Origin: Gammaproteobacteria bacterium
GTDB taxonomy: Bacteria > Pseudomonadota > Gammaproteobacteria > Legionellales > Legionellaceae
Length of the DNA stretch: 64,000 bases
Assembly (NCBI GenBank): GCA_030147635.1
Contig: JASBUZ010000030.1
Coordinates: 1 to 64,000 of the forward strand
Reading direction: 5' to 3'
Position 1 is the first letter of the stretch, and each line of letters opens with the position of its first letter. The position numbers and the translations under genes are program-made. Of this stretch, positions 1 to 8,959 are shown in pieces. The notes under the pieces are model-generated. The model made no database searches. It worked only from the letters and a program-made list of their open reading frames with translations, and had not been told where the DNA came from.

Positions 1-186
1 GATGAGGAGGAAAAGCGCTGATTTCATCAGGGCCCAGGATATTAAGTATCCTATGAAGAGGCCAAATATATGACTGCACTCACCTAGCCTGTTCTTCTAC
101 CAAATTTTCTTGCAATGTCGGCGGTGTCCATATATGACCCCCGTGCTACTATTACCAGCTAGCTCAACCAATGTGCTTGGCAGCGA

Positions 187-618
187 TTATGCGCGCGTCC
201 AGATTTGTGTGCGTCCTAAAAGTGGCACGCCAACATATCCTCGAACATAAAGCTTATCGCCTTTTTGAGTCATTCTGGCGTGATAAATCTTACCGCTTTT
301 GGGATCAAGAATTTCACCACCACTCCAACTTCCATCCGGGTTTTCTTTAAGCCCCCATAAAAAAGTTAGATTTTTGATGGGCTTATTTTTAAAAGTCCCT
401 GGGCACAACTTACAAATCCCTGTATCTCCAGCTTCTGCATAGACGTGTAGAATTTTGCCTGAAAGCTCCCCATCTTCTACACTCAAGTGAACTAAGGAGC
501 GTTTTTTACCTGTTTTATCATCGATAGTCGTCCAGTTACCAACTGGTGCTTTTGCTGCAGCAACCGATACGTAAAAAACAGTTAAAATTGATAGCAACCA
601 AAATTGCATCCTTCTCAT
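187..618 (-). CDS. DUF2147 family exported protein
   Basis: Small exported protein of 143 residues. A signal peptide (MRRMQFWLLSILTVFYVSVA) is followed by a compact domain with the DUF2147 pattern: PVGNWTTIDDKTGK at the start, a GKIL segment, and a C-terminal GVPLLGRTQIWTR. The start at 618 was chosen because AAAAGGGG lies a suitable distance upstream and the signal peptide begins there; the frame stays open further upstream but that part looks unrelated. Two cysteines (GICKLCPG) are close enough for a disulfide. The family is periplasmic and its function is not known. It stands alone, divergent from zapD. Family assignment is fairly sure; role unknown. Confidence 0.75.
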   Translation of the reverse strand: MRRMQFWLLSILTVFYVSVAAAKAPVGNWTTIDDKTGKKRSLVHLSVEDGELSGKILHVYAEAGDTGICKLCPGTFKNKPIKNLTFLWGLKENPDGSWSGGEILDPKSGKIYHARMTQKGDKLYVRGYVGVPLLGRTQIWTRA

Positions 619-760
619 CACAATGCCCCTTTTCCAACAATAAAAGCTGAGCATAAGCGATGCCTCAGCAGCTGTCGAGTGATTTTTAAGGCAAGCAGAT
701 GATTTCACTTTATAAATGTGTTACGGTCTAGAATAGGAGCATGGGACGGCGTCTATCTAA

Positions 761-1492
761 ATGGCTTGTGATACCATCACTTTTCAGCTGGGGACTCACT
801 ATTTGTCGCGGGTCGCACTCCGCGTCGAACGTCTATTATTTACTATAAAAGAAGCAAGCCTTGAAACTCACCCAGTGATTCATCACGCGGCACTCAATGA
901 CTTATTCGAGCTCATTAAACTCACAGCAAAGCCTGAATTAAAAGGCCGTTTTCTACAAGAGTTCATGCGTATCGAACATGGATTCAACATGCCAGATGCC
1001 CCCGCACTTGCAGAGCAAGTCCAGCTCCTCAGCCAGCTGGTGGGTCAGTTTGGCGGCAGCATCCATCGTGATCCATTTTTATACGCAACGAGCTTTACCG
1101 CCACAGGACATGGTACAGAGGGCGAGCTTTACACTCCTCAACTCATTTTTTGGCTTGAATCAGATGCTAAAACACGTCAAAACGATTTAATACACTGGCT
1201 CACGCAGCTTGAACCTTTGCAAAATACGATACAGGTTTATCTGGCGCTATTGCGAGACACTGCAGAGTTTAAAGAAATAACCCCTAAAAACGGGTTTTAC
1301 CAATGTCCTTTGCCACACAACAATAAAAGGTCATGTCATTTAATTCTGGTTCGAATTAAAAAAGAAAATATCCAAATTCCTAAAATGCAAATTGGACGTC
1401 ATGGGCTTAGCCTCAGGCTTTGTGAGGCTAAAACCATGCGAGAAATCCACGATACCAGTAATTCGCTTGAGTTATCTATTTGTGAGCTTTAA
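761..1492 (+). CDS. zapD: Cell division protein ZapD
   Basis: ZapD (YacF) is a cytoplasmic Z-ring-associated protein that cross-links FtsZ filaments. The 243-residue product matches the usual family length of about 250. Recognisable stretches are the N-terminal TITFQLGTHYLSRVALRVE helix, the central WLTQLEPLQNTIQVYLALLR helix, and the following GFYQCPL strand leading into the basic C-terminal beta region. The sequence is rather divergent from the enteric protein, so the call rests on the ordered pattern rather than on one catalytic motif. It converges on secF and the two stop codons overlap by 4 bases (TTAA). No coaE or yacG, the usual neighbours, lies beside it in this window. Confidence 0.8.
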   Translation: MACDTITFQLGTHYLSRVALRVERLLFTIKEASLETHPVIHHAALNDLFELIKLTAKPELKGRFLQEFMRIEHGFNMPDAPALAEQVQLLSQLVGQFGGSIHRDPFLYATSFTATGHGTEGELYTPQLIFWLESDAKTRQNDLIHWLTQLEPLQNTIQVYLALLRDTAEFKEITPKNGFYQCPLPHNNKRSCHLILVRIKKENIQIPKMQIGRHGLSLRLCEAKTMREIHDTSNSLELSICEL

Positions 1493-2403
1493 GGTGCATC
1501 TACTAATTTATTTTCACTCGGTAAGAAGTCTTTTCGATTCAGTCCCATGACAACCGCTAAGGCTCCTGCGACATAGATGGAAGAGTAAGTTCCAATCACA
1601 ATGCCAATGATTAAGGTCAGCGCAAAGGCATGAATCGCTTCTCCCCCATAGACAAACAGTGCGACGACCACAAAAAGTGTAAGCACTGAGGTCATAATGG
1701 TTCGTGACAGGGTTTGATTAATTGAAGTATTCATAATATCAATTGGTGTTGCGCGTCGGAGCTTCACAAAGTTTTCACGCACTCTATCAAAGACCACGAT
1801 GGTATCGTTCAACGAATAGCCAATAACCGCGAGCAGACCTGCTAGTGCTTTCAAATCAAAATCAATATCGAAAAATGCAAATACACCCAAAATCAGGACT
1901 GGATCGTGAATCAGAGCAACGGCTGAGCTAAACGCAAGGCGATACTCAAAGCGAAGCGCAATATAAATCATAGTCGCAAGCAAAGAGACAAAAATAGCAA
2001 GTGCACCTTTGGTAGCAAGCTCTTTACCCACTTGCGGTCCAACAAACTCAACTCGCTGCTTCTCAGCGCCAGGCAAAGCATGCATCACATGCTCAACCAA
2101 GTGGCTCGCATCTTGACCGGCTCGTGGGGCAATACTAATTAGCACGTCTTTGGAAGTTCCATAGCGAACCACTTGTGCCTCTTTAAACCCTTCTTCAGAT
2201 AAAGCATGACGAATCGACGCCAAATCAGCAGGCTCTTGATAAGTTACTTCAATCTGTGTTCCACCGGTAAAATCGAGCCCTAACTTCAGGCCATTCATCA
2301 GTAAAGCACCGATAGATATCACAAAAATCAAACCAGAAAAAAGTGCCGTCCAGCGGCGTGCACCCATGAAATCAACATTTGAATTTGGATTAAAAAACTC
2401 CAC
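1489..2403 (-). CDS. secF: Protein translocase subunit SecF
   Basis: Inner-membrane partner of SecD in the SecDF-YajC complex, which uses the proton-motive force to help pull exported proteins through SecYEG. Six membrane segments are visible; the LDFTGGTQIEV motif follows the first one, and the conserved ALIHDPVLILG and GYSLNDTIVVFDRVREN motifs sit in the membrane core. I chose the GTG at 2403: AAAAGGGG lies 6 bases before it and the protein then begins EFFNPNSNVDFMG, the normal SecF N-terminus. A longer frame would use a TTG inside the end of secD. The gene is the last of yajC-secD-secF, 13 bases after secD. Confidence 0.95.
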   Translation of the reverse strand: MEFFNPNSNVDFMGARRWTALFSGLIFVISIGALLMNGLKLGLDFTGGTQIEVTYQEPADLASIRHALSEEGFKEAQVVRYGTSKDVLISIAPRAGQDASHLVEHVMHALPGAEKQRVEFVGPQVGKELATKGALAIFVSLLATMIYIALRFEYRLAFSSAVALIHDPVLILGVFAFFDIDFDLKALAGLLAVIGYSLNDTIVVFDRVRENFVKLRRATPIDIMNTSINQTLSRTIMTSVLTLFVVVALFVYGGEAIHAFALTLIIGIVIGTYSSIYVAGALAVVMGLNRKDFLPSENKLVDAP

Positions 2404-2416
2404 AAAAATCCCCTTT

Positions 2417-4273
2417 TTAAATGCCAATAGAAAGTTTTTTCACTTTTCGAGACCCATAAAATACGTTCACCATAGCCCGCGTATAAGTCACGCCAGTCAA
2501 CATAGAAGTCAAAAGACCAAGCGAAAGTGTCACAGCAAAACCTCGAACAGGCCCTGTCCCAATAGAAAACAGAACAACCGCAACAATTAAAGTAGTGATA
2601 TTCGCATCTAAAATGGTTGAAAAAGCACGGTCATATCCTGCATGAATTGCAGCTTGCGGCGAAAGTCCGGCTCTTAGCTCCTCACGAATCCGCTCATAAA
2701 TTAAAACATTAGCATCGACCGCCATCCCAACGGTCAACACAATCCCAGCAATACCTGGTAGTGTGAGTGTTGCCCCAAGTAGTGAAAGTAATGCTGTCAG
2801 TAAAATCAAGTTTAAGACCAATGCGACGTTCGCAACTGCTCCAAAAAAACGATAGTACACAAACATAGAGACCAAAATGAGCAACATCCCAATTTCAAGC
2901 GACACCATACCTCGGTGAATATTCTCTTGCCCAAGGGTTGGTCCAACCGTGCGCTCTTCCACTGGATAAATCGCAGCAGGCAATGCCCCCGCTCGAAGTA
3001 GTAAGGCTAAGTCAGCTGCTTCTTTGGAGTCATGCAAACCGGTAATTTGAAAGTTATTACCAAGTGCGCTTTGAATCACTGGCGCACTAATAACACGCTC
3101 TTCATGGCGTGTCACACGCTTAGTCTCCCCCCCTATGTTTTGCAAAGTGGTTCGAGACTCAACAAAAACGATCGCCATACGCTTACCGATGTTTTCGCGA
3201 GTAATTTTGGTAAAGAATGACTCCCCTCCCCCTCCGAGCTGAATCGAGACTGCAGGAGATGCACTTTGTTGGTCAAAACTAGACATCGCACTAGTAATAG
3301 AATCACCACTTAACACGACTTGGCGCATCAGTAAAATAGGCTGGCCTTCCATCATGTAAAACTTGGTCCCAACAGGCACAGCACCTGTCTTTTTAGCAAT
3401 CACTGGGTCATGCTCAGAGTCCACCAAATGAAACTCAAGCGTTGCGGTACCCCCTAAAATTTGTTTTGCTCGCGCAGCATCTTGAATCCCAGGTAAATCT
3501 ACTGCTATACGTGTCGCACCCTGCTGTTGAACAACCGCTTCACCCACACCAAGCTCGTTCACTCGGTTTCTCAAAATACTCATGGTTTGATCAATCGTAT
3601 TTTGACGAATTTTTGAAAGCTCAGCTTCAGAAAGCGACAAGGTAAGTTCTGGCGCTTCTTTAGATTGCTTTAATGCCAAATCAGGAAAATCTATTCTTAG
3701 ATAGTTGATCGCTTTTTGGAAAAAGGTATTATCCTTAAAACGGACTTCAATCCCCCGCTCAGGTACATAGCGAATCCCTGAGTAACGAAGCTCTGCCTCA
3801 CGAAATCCATGCCCAATGCTTTTCATTAAGCCTTCGTAGCGACGGGTTAAAACACTGTCTACATCGACTTCCAGCAAGAAGTGAACACCTCCACGCAAAT
3901 CAAGCCCTTGCTTCATCGGCTCCGCACCAATTTTTGCAAACCACTTAGGCGTGGAGGGTACAAGGTTTAAAGCCACTGTATAATCTGGCCCAAGCCCCGC
4001 TTTAATCACATCACGCGCCTGTAATTGCACATCAGTTGAAGCAAATCTCACCTCAAGTCGCTCGGAGTCTGCTGTCACACTTTTATATTTAAGATGAGAC
4101 AGCTGCAGCATCTTCTCGATCTTATCTTTCAGAGCAGTGGGCAAAATAGGCGCTCTTGAGGAAATCTGGACCGCAGGCTCCTCGGTATAGATGTTGGGAA
4201 TCGCATAAACAAGCCCCACCAGGACCAATAAAACGAGCATGATATTCTTCCATAGCGGGTACTTGTTTTGCAT
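2417..4273 (-). CDS. secD: Protein translocase subunit SecD
   Basis: Large subunit of the SecDF export motor, 618 residues, the normal length for gammaproteobacteria. After one N-terminal membrane helix come the periplasmic P1 domain (with GLDLRGGVHFLLEVDVD near residue 122 and TMSILRNRVNELGV near 230) and the head subdomain. Five C-terminal membrane helices follow, with GTVGPTLGQ-type and GIVLTVGMAVDANVLIYERIREE motifs. An AGAGAG-type ribosome site precedes the ATG. It is cotranscribed with yajC upstream and secF downstream. The usual upstream tgt/queA genes are absent; the operon begins at yajC here. Confidence 0.97.
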   Translation of the reverse strand: MQNKYPLWKNIMLVLLVLVGLVYAIPNIYTEEPAVQISSRAPILPTALKDKIEKMLQLSHLKYKSVTADSERLEVRFASTDVQLQARDVIKAGLGPDYTVALNLVPSTPKWFAKIGAEPMKQGLDLRGGVHFLLEVDVDSVLTRRYEGLMKSIGHGFREAELRYSGIRYVPERGIEVRFKDNTFFQKAINYLRIDFPDLALKQSKEAPELTLSLSEAELSKIRQNTIDQTMSILRNRVNELGVGEAVVQQQGATRIAVDLPGIQDAARAKQILGGTATLEFHLVDSEHDPVIAKKTGAVPVGTKFYMMEGQPILLMRQVVLSGDSITSAMSSFDQQSASPAVSIQLGGGGESFFTKITRENIGKRMAIVFVESRTTLQNIGGETKRVTRHEERVISAPVIQSALGNNFQITGLHDSKEAADLALLLRAGALPAAIYPVEERTVGPTLGQENIHRGMVSLEIGMLLILVSMFVYYRFFGAVANVALVLNLILLTALLSLLGATLTLPGIAGIVLTVGMAVDANVLIYERIREELRAGLSPQAAIHAGYDRAFSTILDANITTLIVAVVLFSIGTGPVRGFAVTLSLGLLTSMLTGVTYTRAMVNVFYGSRKVKKLSIGI

Positions 4274-4322
4274 TGTAACTCTCTTGTTTTATTTCTTATT
4301 TGTTTAACACTAAAACGATGAC

Positions 4323-4664
4323 TTAAAGTGCTGCTAATGTTCCTTTGGGTAACACAGCACTCACAGCACTACGCTGTAATGTGATTTCCGTACCTTCAGC
4401 AACAGAAACTTTAATGTACTGCTCATCAAGCTTTACCACACGGCCTAAGATGCCTGCAGAGGTTGCAATTTCATCACCTTTCTCAAGCTTACTTATTAGT
4501 TCACGATGCTCTTTAGCTCGCTTGTTTTGTGGGCGAATCAACATAAAATAAAACAAAACGAAGATAACGCCAATCATCACTAAAGAAAAGGTGCCGTCTG
4601 CTTGTGCTGCTTGTGCACCTGCATCAGCCGCATCAGCCATTGCATCTGAAATTAAAAAACTCAT
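4323..4664 (-). CDS. yajC: Sec translocase accessory protein YajC
   Basis: Small single-pass inner-membrane protein that associates with SecDF. An Ala-rich N-terminus is followed by one membrane helix (LVMIGVIFVLFYFMLIRPQ) and the conserved cytoplasmic RPQNKRAKEH segment, then GDEIATSAGILGRV. The start at 4664 (MSFLISDA) is preceded by GAGGAG at good spacing, better than the in-frame codon five residues earlier. It is the first gene of yajC-secD-secF and has its own promoter-like sequence just upstream (4694-4722). Confidence 0.95.
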   Translation of the reverse strand: MSFLISDAMADAADAGAQAAQADGTFSLVMIGVIFVLFYFMLIRPQNKRAKEHRELISKLEKGDEIATSAGILGRVVKLDEQYIKVSVAEGTEITLQRSAVSAVLPKGTLAAL

Positions 4665-4693
4665 CTTAAGACTCCTCAAAAAATTCAGGTGAC

Positions 4694-4722
4694 ATCATAT
4701 CGAGATTTAAAGCGCTCGTAAA
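4694..4722 (-). promoter_or_regulatory. Predicted sigma70 promoter of yajC-secD-secF
   Basis: On the minus strand TTTACG (4717-4722) and TATGAT (4694-4699) are separated by 17 bases, about 30 bases before the yajC start. The -10 is a 5/6 match and the -35 a 4/6 match. A short palindrome CCCCTGAGGGG (4734-4744) lies between this promoter and the divergent one at 4762, a place where an operator could act on both. Confidence 0.5.
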
Positions 4723-4761
4723 TCAGATTTATACCCCTGAGGGGCAAACACCACCAGTTGA

Positions 4762-4789
4762 TTGAATTTTAAACATATTATGCTAATAT
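4762..4789 (+). promoter_or_regulatory. Predicted promoter of the tandem paralog operon
   Basis: TTGAAT (4762-4767) and TAATAT (4784-4789) are spaced by 16 bases and lie 35 bases before the chosen start at 4825. The surrounding DNA is very AT-rich, so the exact -10 is uncertain. Confidence 0.4.
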
Positions 4790-4824
4790 ATTATTTATGC
4801 TTTAAGCGTCTTTTGAGGACTAAA

Positions 4825-6024
4825 ATGGCGATTAATCTGAGCTTAGGGGAAATGTCAGGGCTGGTGGGAAAAGGTGGCGAGTCCAGCTCCGTTATCAACG
4901 CACTTCAGCAAGAGGTTCAGCAGCTTGCGGAGCACGTTGAAAAGAGTGAAAAAGAGACAGTTGAATACATCCGAGATGTAGTCAGCCAAGCCGCAGAAGC
5001 CAATAATAACACCTATGGTTTTGTGACTGAAAAAGGTTGGGCAATTATTGGATTCAATGGTGGTGAACTACGCAAACAACTCAATACTCTACTTGAAGAA
5101 AGCTTTGAATCTGCCAGCAAAACCGATTTAGGCAGAGTGCAAATCAACGGTCAGAAATCTTATCAAGCAGCCAAGCATCTGCTTAAGTTATTTGTAACCT
5201 TGCATAACTTAATTCCTGACGAAAGAATTGCTCAAGTCAAACAACAATTAAGTACCATCCTCAAAGCCCATGCAGCAGAGCACCCAGAAGTCGTAAGCGA
5301 CAAGCACATATCGCTCCCCACCAATGACTTAGCTGGGCTTGATAAATACCTTAAAGAAAAACGTGAAGAAATTAATAACATACCAGACAGAAACAAACGC
5401 ATCGAAGCACTTCTCGAGCTCAGAAATTTCTCAAAACAAAAATATAACGAGCTAACGACTTACGCTTTTGGTTTACAATGGGATTGGAATTACACCCATA
5501 TTCTGGATGAAGTATCAGATCTAACTACTCTACTTATCGAGGAAGCATCTGACGGCTTTGATGATTGTTCAAAACCTTTTGTCAAAAAAATTGAAGAACT
5601 TCAAAAAAGAGTAGAGGGGAAAAAGGATTCGGAAAAAAAACGGTATAATGAAGCAATTCAATACGCTCAAGAATTAATCGAGAATTTAAACAAGGCAAAA
5701 CAAGCATTTTCAGAAACAGGTGATTTACCTGCTTTTAAACAGACCATCGATACTCTATTCGAGGAATTTGAGGGAAGACCCGCGCTTGATAAAAGTCGCT
5801 CAGACCCATGGGTTCAAACTTTTATCATTGAACCGCTCGAAGCACTTAGAACGGCAATTAATTCCTTAATCAACCTAGTGACAAGAAAACCACAGGAAGC
5901 CAGTAAACTTGGTTTCTTCACACCGCGAAAAACCGGTACTAGCCGTGAACTTGATAAGTTAGAAGAAAGATTGAAAAGCTTAGGGAGCACAGGGCAAAAT
6001 GACGTACCGTCTACAGGTGGATAG
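4825..6024 (+). CDS. Unknown helical protein, tandem paralog A
   Basis: Soluble, highly charged, predicted almost wholly alpha-helical protein of 399 residues with no signal peptide or membrane segment. I recognise no family. It is clearly paralogous to the next gene: RVQINGQKSYQAAKHLL aligns with QIEVTGKAQCAAAKALL, and the C-terminal FEEFEGRPALDK...FIIEPLEALR aligns with LEKFEGNAFFKQ...YLIEPFEHLK. The start at 4825 has GAGG 6 bases upstream; a longer in-frame start would fall inside the predicted promoter. Duplicated coiled-coil proteins without enzymatic motifs are common among secreted effectors of Legionellales, so an effector role is a reasonable guess, not a finding. Confidence 0.8.
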   Translation: MAINLSLGEMSGLVGKGGESSSVINALQQEVQQLAEHVEKSEKETVEYIRDVVSQAAEANNNTYGFVTEKGWAIIGFNGGELRKQLNTLLEESFESASKTDLGRVQINGQKSYQAAKHLLKLFVTLHNLIPDERIAQVKQQLSTILKAHAAEHPEVVSDKHISLPTNDLAGLDKYLKEKREEINNIPDRNKRIEALLELRNFSKQKYNELTTYAFGLQWDWNYTHILDEVSDLTTLLIEEASDGFDDCSKPFVKKIEELQKRVEGKKDSEKKRYNEAIQYAQELIENLNKAKQAFSETGDLPAFKQTIDTLFEEFEGRPALDKSRSDPWVQTFIIEPLEALRTAINSLINLVTRKPQEASKLGFFTPRKTGTSRELDKLEERLKSLGSTGQNDVPSTGG

Positions 6025-6026
6025 CT

Positions 6027-7175
6027 ATGGACCTCTCCAAGCTTAGGAAAGAAGCACCAAAAGCTTATCAAAAAATTAAACAATTGCGAGACGAGGTATT
6101 AAAACTGAGTCAGGGTGGTGACGAGAGTATAAAATATACCTTAGAACAACTGAATAAAATCGTTGCCGCACTAAAAACTATTCAACTCTTTGCCAAAGAG
6201 AATGCTCCCAAGCTCTTAATGCAGAATAAAAAAACACTCTCTGCTCTGAATACGTTAATCGAAGAAAAGCTAAAAGAAATCGGACACATTGATCTCAATC
6301 AGATTGAGGTCACAGGAAAAGCGCAATGTGCTGCTGCAAAAGCGCTACTCACCGTGTTTAACACGCTGAGAACCCTCATGCCTCATGAACAATTAAACAC
6401 AGCACATGAAACACTCTCTCAAAAAATTTCTGAGTTTCAAGCAGCCGGACGTAACCCCATAGCTCCCGAGAGCATCCAAGATTACGCGACCTTAAACGAA
6501 TACATAAAACATGAACTCAAATTGATTGCAGAGCTCGATAAGAACACTCAAAAGCTCGCGTGCTACCAAGCACTAGACGCATTTATCAGAACAAAGAGCG
6601 CTAATTTAAACACACCGAAGCCTAAAGGAAACTTAAAGAGCCTAAGGCTTCAATTGGCATTAAACGAAAATAGCGAATTGCTAAAAAAAATTGAAAAAAA
6701 AGTGTCTTCAGAAAAAAAGAGCATATTGACCGAGTTTAAGGCCTCATTGGAAAAGTTTTCCTCAAAACATAATGAACTAATACAGAGAGCGCGTTCGATA
6801 GATTTTGGGCGTGCAGTACAAACATATCAACTAGCAATAGATGCCGGTGGCAATCTGTTATATCGTTTGAGAAAAGCCCAAGATGATTTTGAGAAAAGTG
6901 ACAACTTAGCACGCTTTCAGAAAAAGATCACAACCATCCTAGAAAAATTTGAGGGAAATGCCTTCTTTAAACAACACCGCGCTCACCCACTGGTTGTAAA
7001 ATACCTGATAGAGCCTTTTGAACACCTAAAAAGAGAGCTAGACAAAATTTTTGACTGGGAATGGACCAAGCCCTCTCAAACTAAAACAACTAAAACCTTT
7101 GATAGCTGTAGGAAAACGCTATTGGTTTTAACGAATTCAAAAGATGAGCCTAATCCCAAAGGTCCTTACTCATAG
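6027..7175 (+). CDS. Unknown helical protein, tandem paralog B
   Basis: Second member of the tandem pair, 382 residues, helical and lysine-rich, starting 2 bases after the stop of its paralog with AGGTGG placed 6 bases before the ATG, so the two are surely cotranscribed and probably translationally coupled. Shared blocks with paralog A are the AAKALLTVFNTLRTLMP segment near residue 103, the DYATLNEYIKHEL segment near 152, and the C-terminal FEGNAFFKQHRAHPLVVKYL segment near 310. The middle regions have diverged strongly. Function unknown; same speculation as for paralog A. Confidence 0.8.
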   Translation: MDLSKLRKEAPKAYQKIKQLRDEVLKLSQGGDESIKYTLEQLNKIVAALKTIQLFAKENAPKLLMQNKKTLSALNTLIEEKLKEIGHIDLNQIEVTGKAQCAAAKALLTVFNTLRTLMPHEQLNTAHETLSQKISEFQAAGRNPIAPESIQDYATLNEYIKHELKLIAELDKNTQKLACYQALDAFIRTKSANLNTPKPKGNLKSLRLQLALNENSELLKKIEKKVSSEKKSILTEFKASLEKFSSKHNELIQRARSIDFGRAVQTYQLAIDAGGNLLYRLRKAQDDFEKSDNLARFQKKITTILEKFEGNAFFKQHRAHPLVVKYLIEPFEHLKRELDKIFDWEWTKPSQTKTTKTFDSCRKTLLVLTNSKDEPNPKGPYS

Positions 7176-7244
7176 CATAATTCCCCACGCCTCAACTGCC
7201 TACAAAGAAAATTTAAAAAACTTAGGCCGATAAAAAGGCCATGA

Positions 7245-7273
7245 GTGACAGCGAGCCATGACTTTCTTATAAT
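7245..7273 (+). promoter_or_regulatory. Predicted strong promoter of nadE
   Basis: GTGACA (7245-7250, 5/6) and a perfect TATAAT (7268-7273) are separated by exactly 17 bases, 38 bases before the nadE start. Confidence 0.65.
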
Positions 7274-7311
7274 TCCCTCCTGGAATTTTATCGTTACTAG
7301 GCAGTCAAAGC

Positions 7312-8916
7312 ATGTCCGAATCATTCGCACTCCTAATGGCCCAAATCAACGTCACAGTTGGCGCAATTGGGGAGAATACCAGAGCAGTCATTGATGTCAT
7401 TGAGAAACATCAAAAACGTCATGATTTAATTGTATTTCCAGAGCTTGTCCTGACAGGCTATCCACCAGAAGACTTATTGCTTCGACCGGAATGCATGATA
7501 CGTGTAGAGAAAGCCCTTCAGGATATCTGTGCTGTCACTCAGGAAACTTATGCTGTCATTGGCCACCCACTCGAAGATTCAGGGGCTCTATTCAACGCCC
7601 TTAGCATTATTCACCAAGGGCAAATACAAGTCATCTATAAAAAACAACACCTACCCAATGCTGGCGTATTTGATGAGAAACGCTACTTTGAACCTGGTCC
7701 TGAAATAGCGTGTATCCTGACTATAAAAGACCATACAATTGGCTTTTGCATCTGTGAAGACATCTGGAAAAAAGGGCCCATTGAGCAAGTCGTTGCAGCA
7801 AACGCAGATATACTGGTGTGTATTAATGCCTCTCCATTCGAAATCGACAAGTTTGAGCAAAGACAAGCCTTACTCAAAGCTCATATCCCACACCAACTCT
7901 GCTTCGTTTATGTCAACCTGGTTGGTGGACAGGATGAGCTTGTGTTCGATGGACGCTCTTTTGTACTCGATCATCAAGCCAAGATTCAGGCTGAAGCGCC
8001 CGCTTTTGTCGAGCACTTACAAACCGTGCATATACAAAAACAAACGATTCAATCAAGCATTGCAAAGCCCTTGGAAGAGCATGCTCTCATTTACCAAGCA
8101 CTGTGCACGGGTCTTGCGGAATATATCAATAAAAATCATTTTCCTGGTGTTTTATTTGGGCTCTCGGGTGGCATTGACTCAGCATTAACCCTTGCGATTG
8201 CGGTAGATGCACTTGGTCCAGAGCGCGTACATACACTCGCTCTCCCCTCACGATATACGTCCAATACCAGCACCGAAGATATTGAAAAGCTGATTCAGAT
8301 GCAGCCAGGTGTGACACACCATACTTTATTGATTGAACCGGGCTTTGAGGCACTGTTGGATACACTAACGCCGCACCTAGAAAACCAAACTGTGCCTGAA
8401 ATTACTCAACAAAATCTGCAGGCACGCTTGCGTGGCATGATTTTGATGGCCTTTTCCAACAGTAATCACAAGCTGGTCCTCTCCACCAGCAATAAGAGCG
8501 AAAGTGCTGTCGGATATACCACCTTATATGGCGATATGTGTGGCGGCTTTGCCCCCATCAAAGATGTCCCTAAGACTTTAGTTTATGCCTTGGCCAAATA
8601 TCGAAATGCACAAAGCCCGGTCATTCCTGAACGCGTGATTACACGCGCGCCCAGTGCAGAACTTGCACCAAATCAAACGGACCAAGATACCTTGCCAGCC
8701 TATCCAGAGCTCGACGCTATCATTGCTTATTACATGAATGAAAAGCTCAGCACCGAAGACATTATTGCTAAGGGTCACAAATCATCAGTAGTTGAGCAAG
8801 TTATTCGATTAATTAAACGAAATGAATATAAGCGCAGACAAGCCGCAGTTGGCACTAAAATCTCGAAACGCGCCTTTGGGCGTGACTGGCGCTACCCCAT
8901 TGTGTCCAAATTTTAA
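7312..8916 (+). CDS. nadE: Glutamine-dependent NAD+ synthetase
   Basis: Catalyses the last step of NAD synthesis, amidation of nicotinate adenine dinucleotide, using glutamine as nitrogen donor. The 534-residue protein has two domains. The N-terminal nitrilase-type glutaminase carries the triad Glu44 (FPELVLTGYP), Lys111 (KQHLPN) and Cys148 (CICEDIW). The C-terminal synthetase has the ATP pyrophosphatase loop LSGGIDSA at 284-291 and the STSNKSE motif further on. Length and motif order are those of the two-domain bacterial enzyme. The gene stands alone behind a good promoter. A nadD-like gene lies at 58.1-58.7 kb, so two steps of the pathway are in the window. Confidence 0.95.
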   Translation: MSESFALLMAQINVTVGAIGENTRAVIDVIEKHQKRHDLIVFPELVLTGYPPEDLLLRPECMIRVEKALQDICAVTQETYAVIGHPLEDSGALFNALSIIHQGQIQVIYKKQHLPNAGVFDEKRYFEPGPEIACILTIKDHTIGFCICEDIWKKGPIEQVVAANADILVCINASPFEIDKFEQRQALLKAHIPHQLCFVYVNLVGGQDELVFDGRSFVLDHQAKIQAEAPAFVEHLQTVHIQKQTIQSSIAKPLEEHALIYQALCTGLAEYINKNHFPGVLFGLSGGIDSALTLAIAVDALGPERVHTLALPSRYTSNTSTEDIEKLIQMQPGVTHHTLLIEPGFEALLDTLTPHLENQTVPEITQQNLQARLRGMILMAFSNSNHKLVLSTSNKSESAVGYTTLYGDMCGGFAPIKDVPKTLVYALAKYRNAQSPVIPERVITRAPSAELAPNQTDQDTLPAYPELDAIIAYYMNEKLSTEDIIAKGHKSSVVEQVIRLIKRNEYKRRQAAVGTKISKRAFGRDWRYPIVSKF

Positions 8917-8929
8917 TCCATGATATAAT
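8900..8929 (+). promoter_or_regulatory. Predicted promoter of the OTU-like gene
   Basis: A perfect TATAAT at 8924-8929 lies just after the nadE stop codon and 31 bases before the next start. The best -35 (TTGTGT at 8900, 18-base spacer) is weak. Confidence 0.45.
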
Positions 8930-8959
8930 GCGGTCAGCTTTTCTTAGAGGAATAGCAGT

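Noticed and set aside
2-73. Plus-strand frame MRRKSADFIRAQDIKYPMKR... at the left edge
   Set aside because: Only 23 codons, no recognisable family and no ribosome site inside the window; it could be the end of a gene but I cannot support one. The rest of 1-186 shows nothing recognised.
3126-3132. C7 run in secD
   Set aside because: Short run in a conserved essential gene; not long enough to suggest phase variation.
4734-4744. CCCCTGAGGGG palindrome between yajC and the tandem paralogs, as a definite operator
   Set aside because: Only 4-bp arms; its position is suggestive but it is too short to annotate on its own.
7201-7245. GGCC-GATAAAAA-GGCC hairpin after the tandem paralogs
   Set aside because: Only a 4-5-bp stem and no T-run; too weak to call a terminator.
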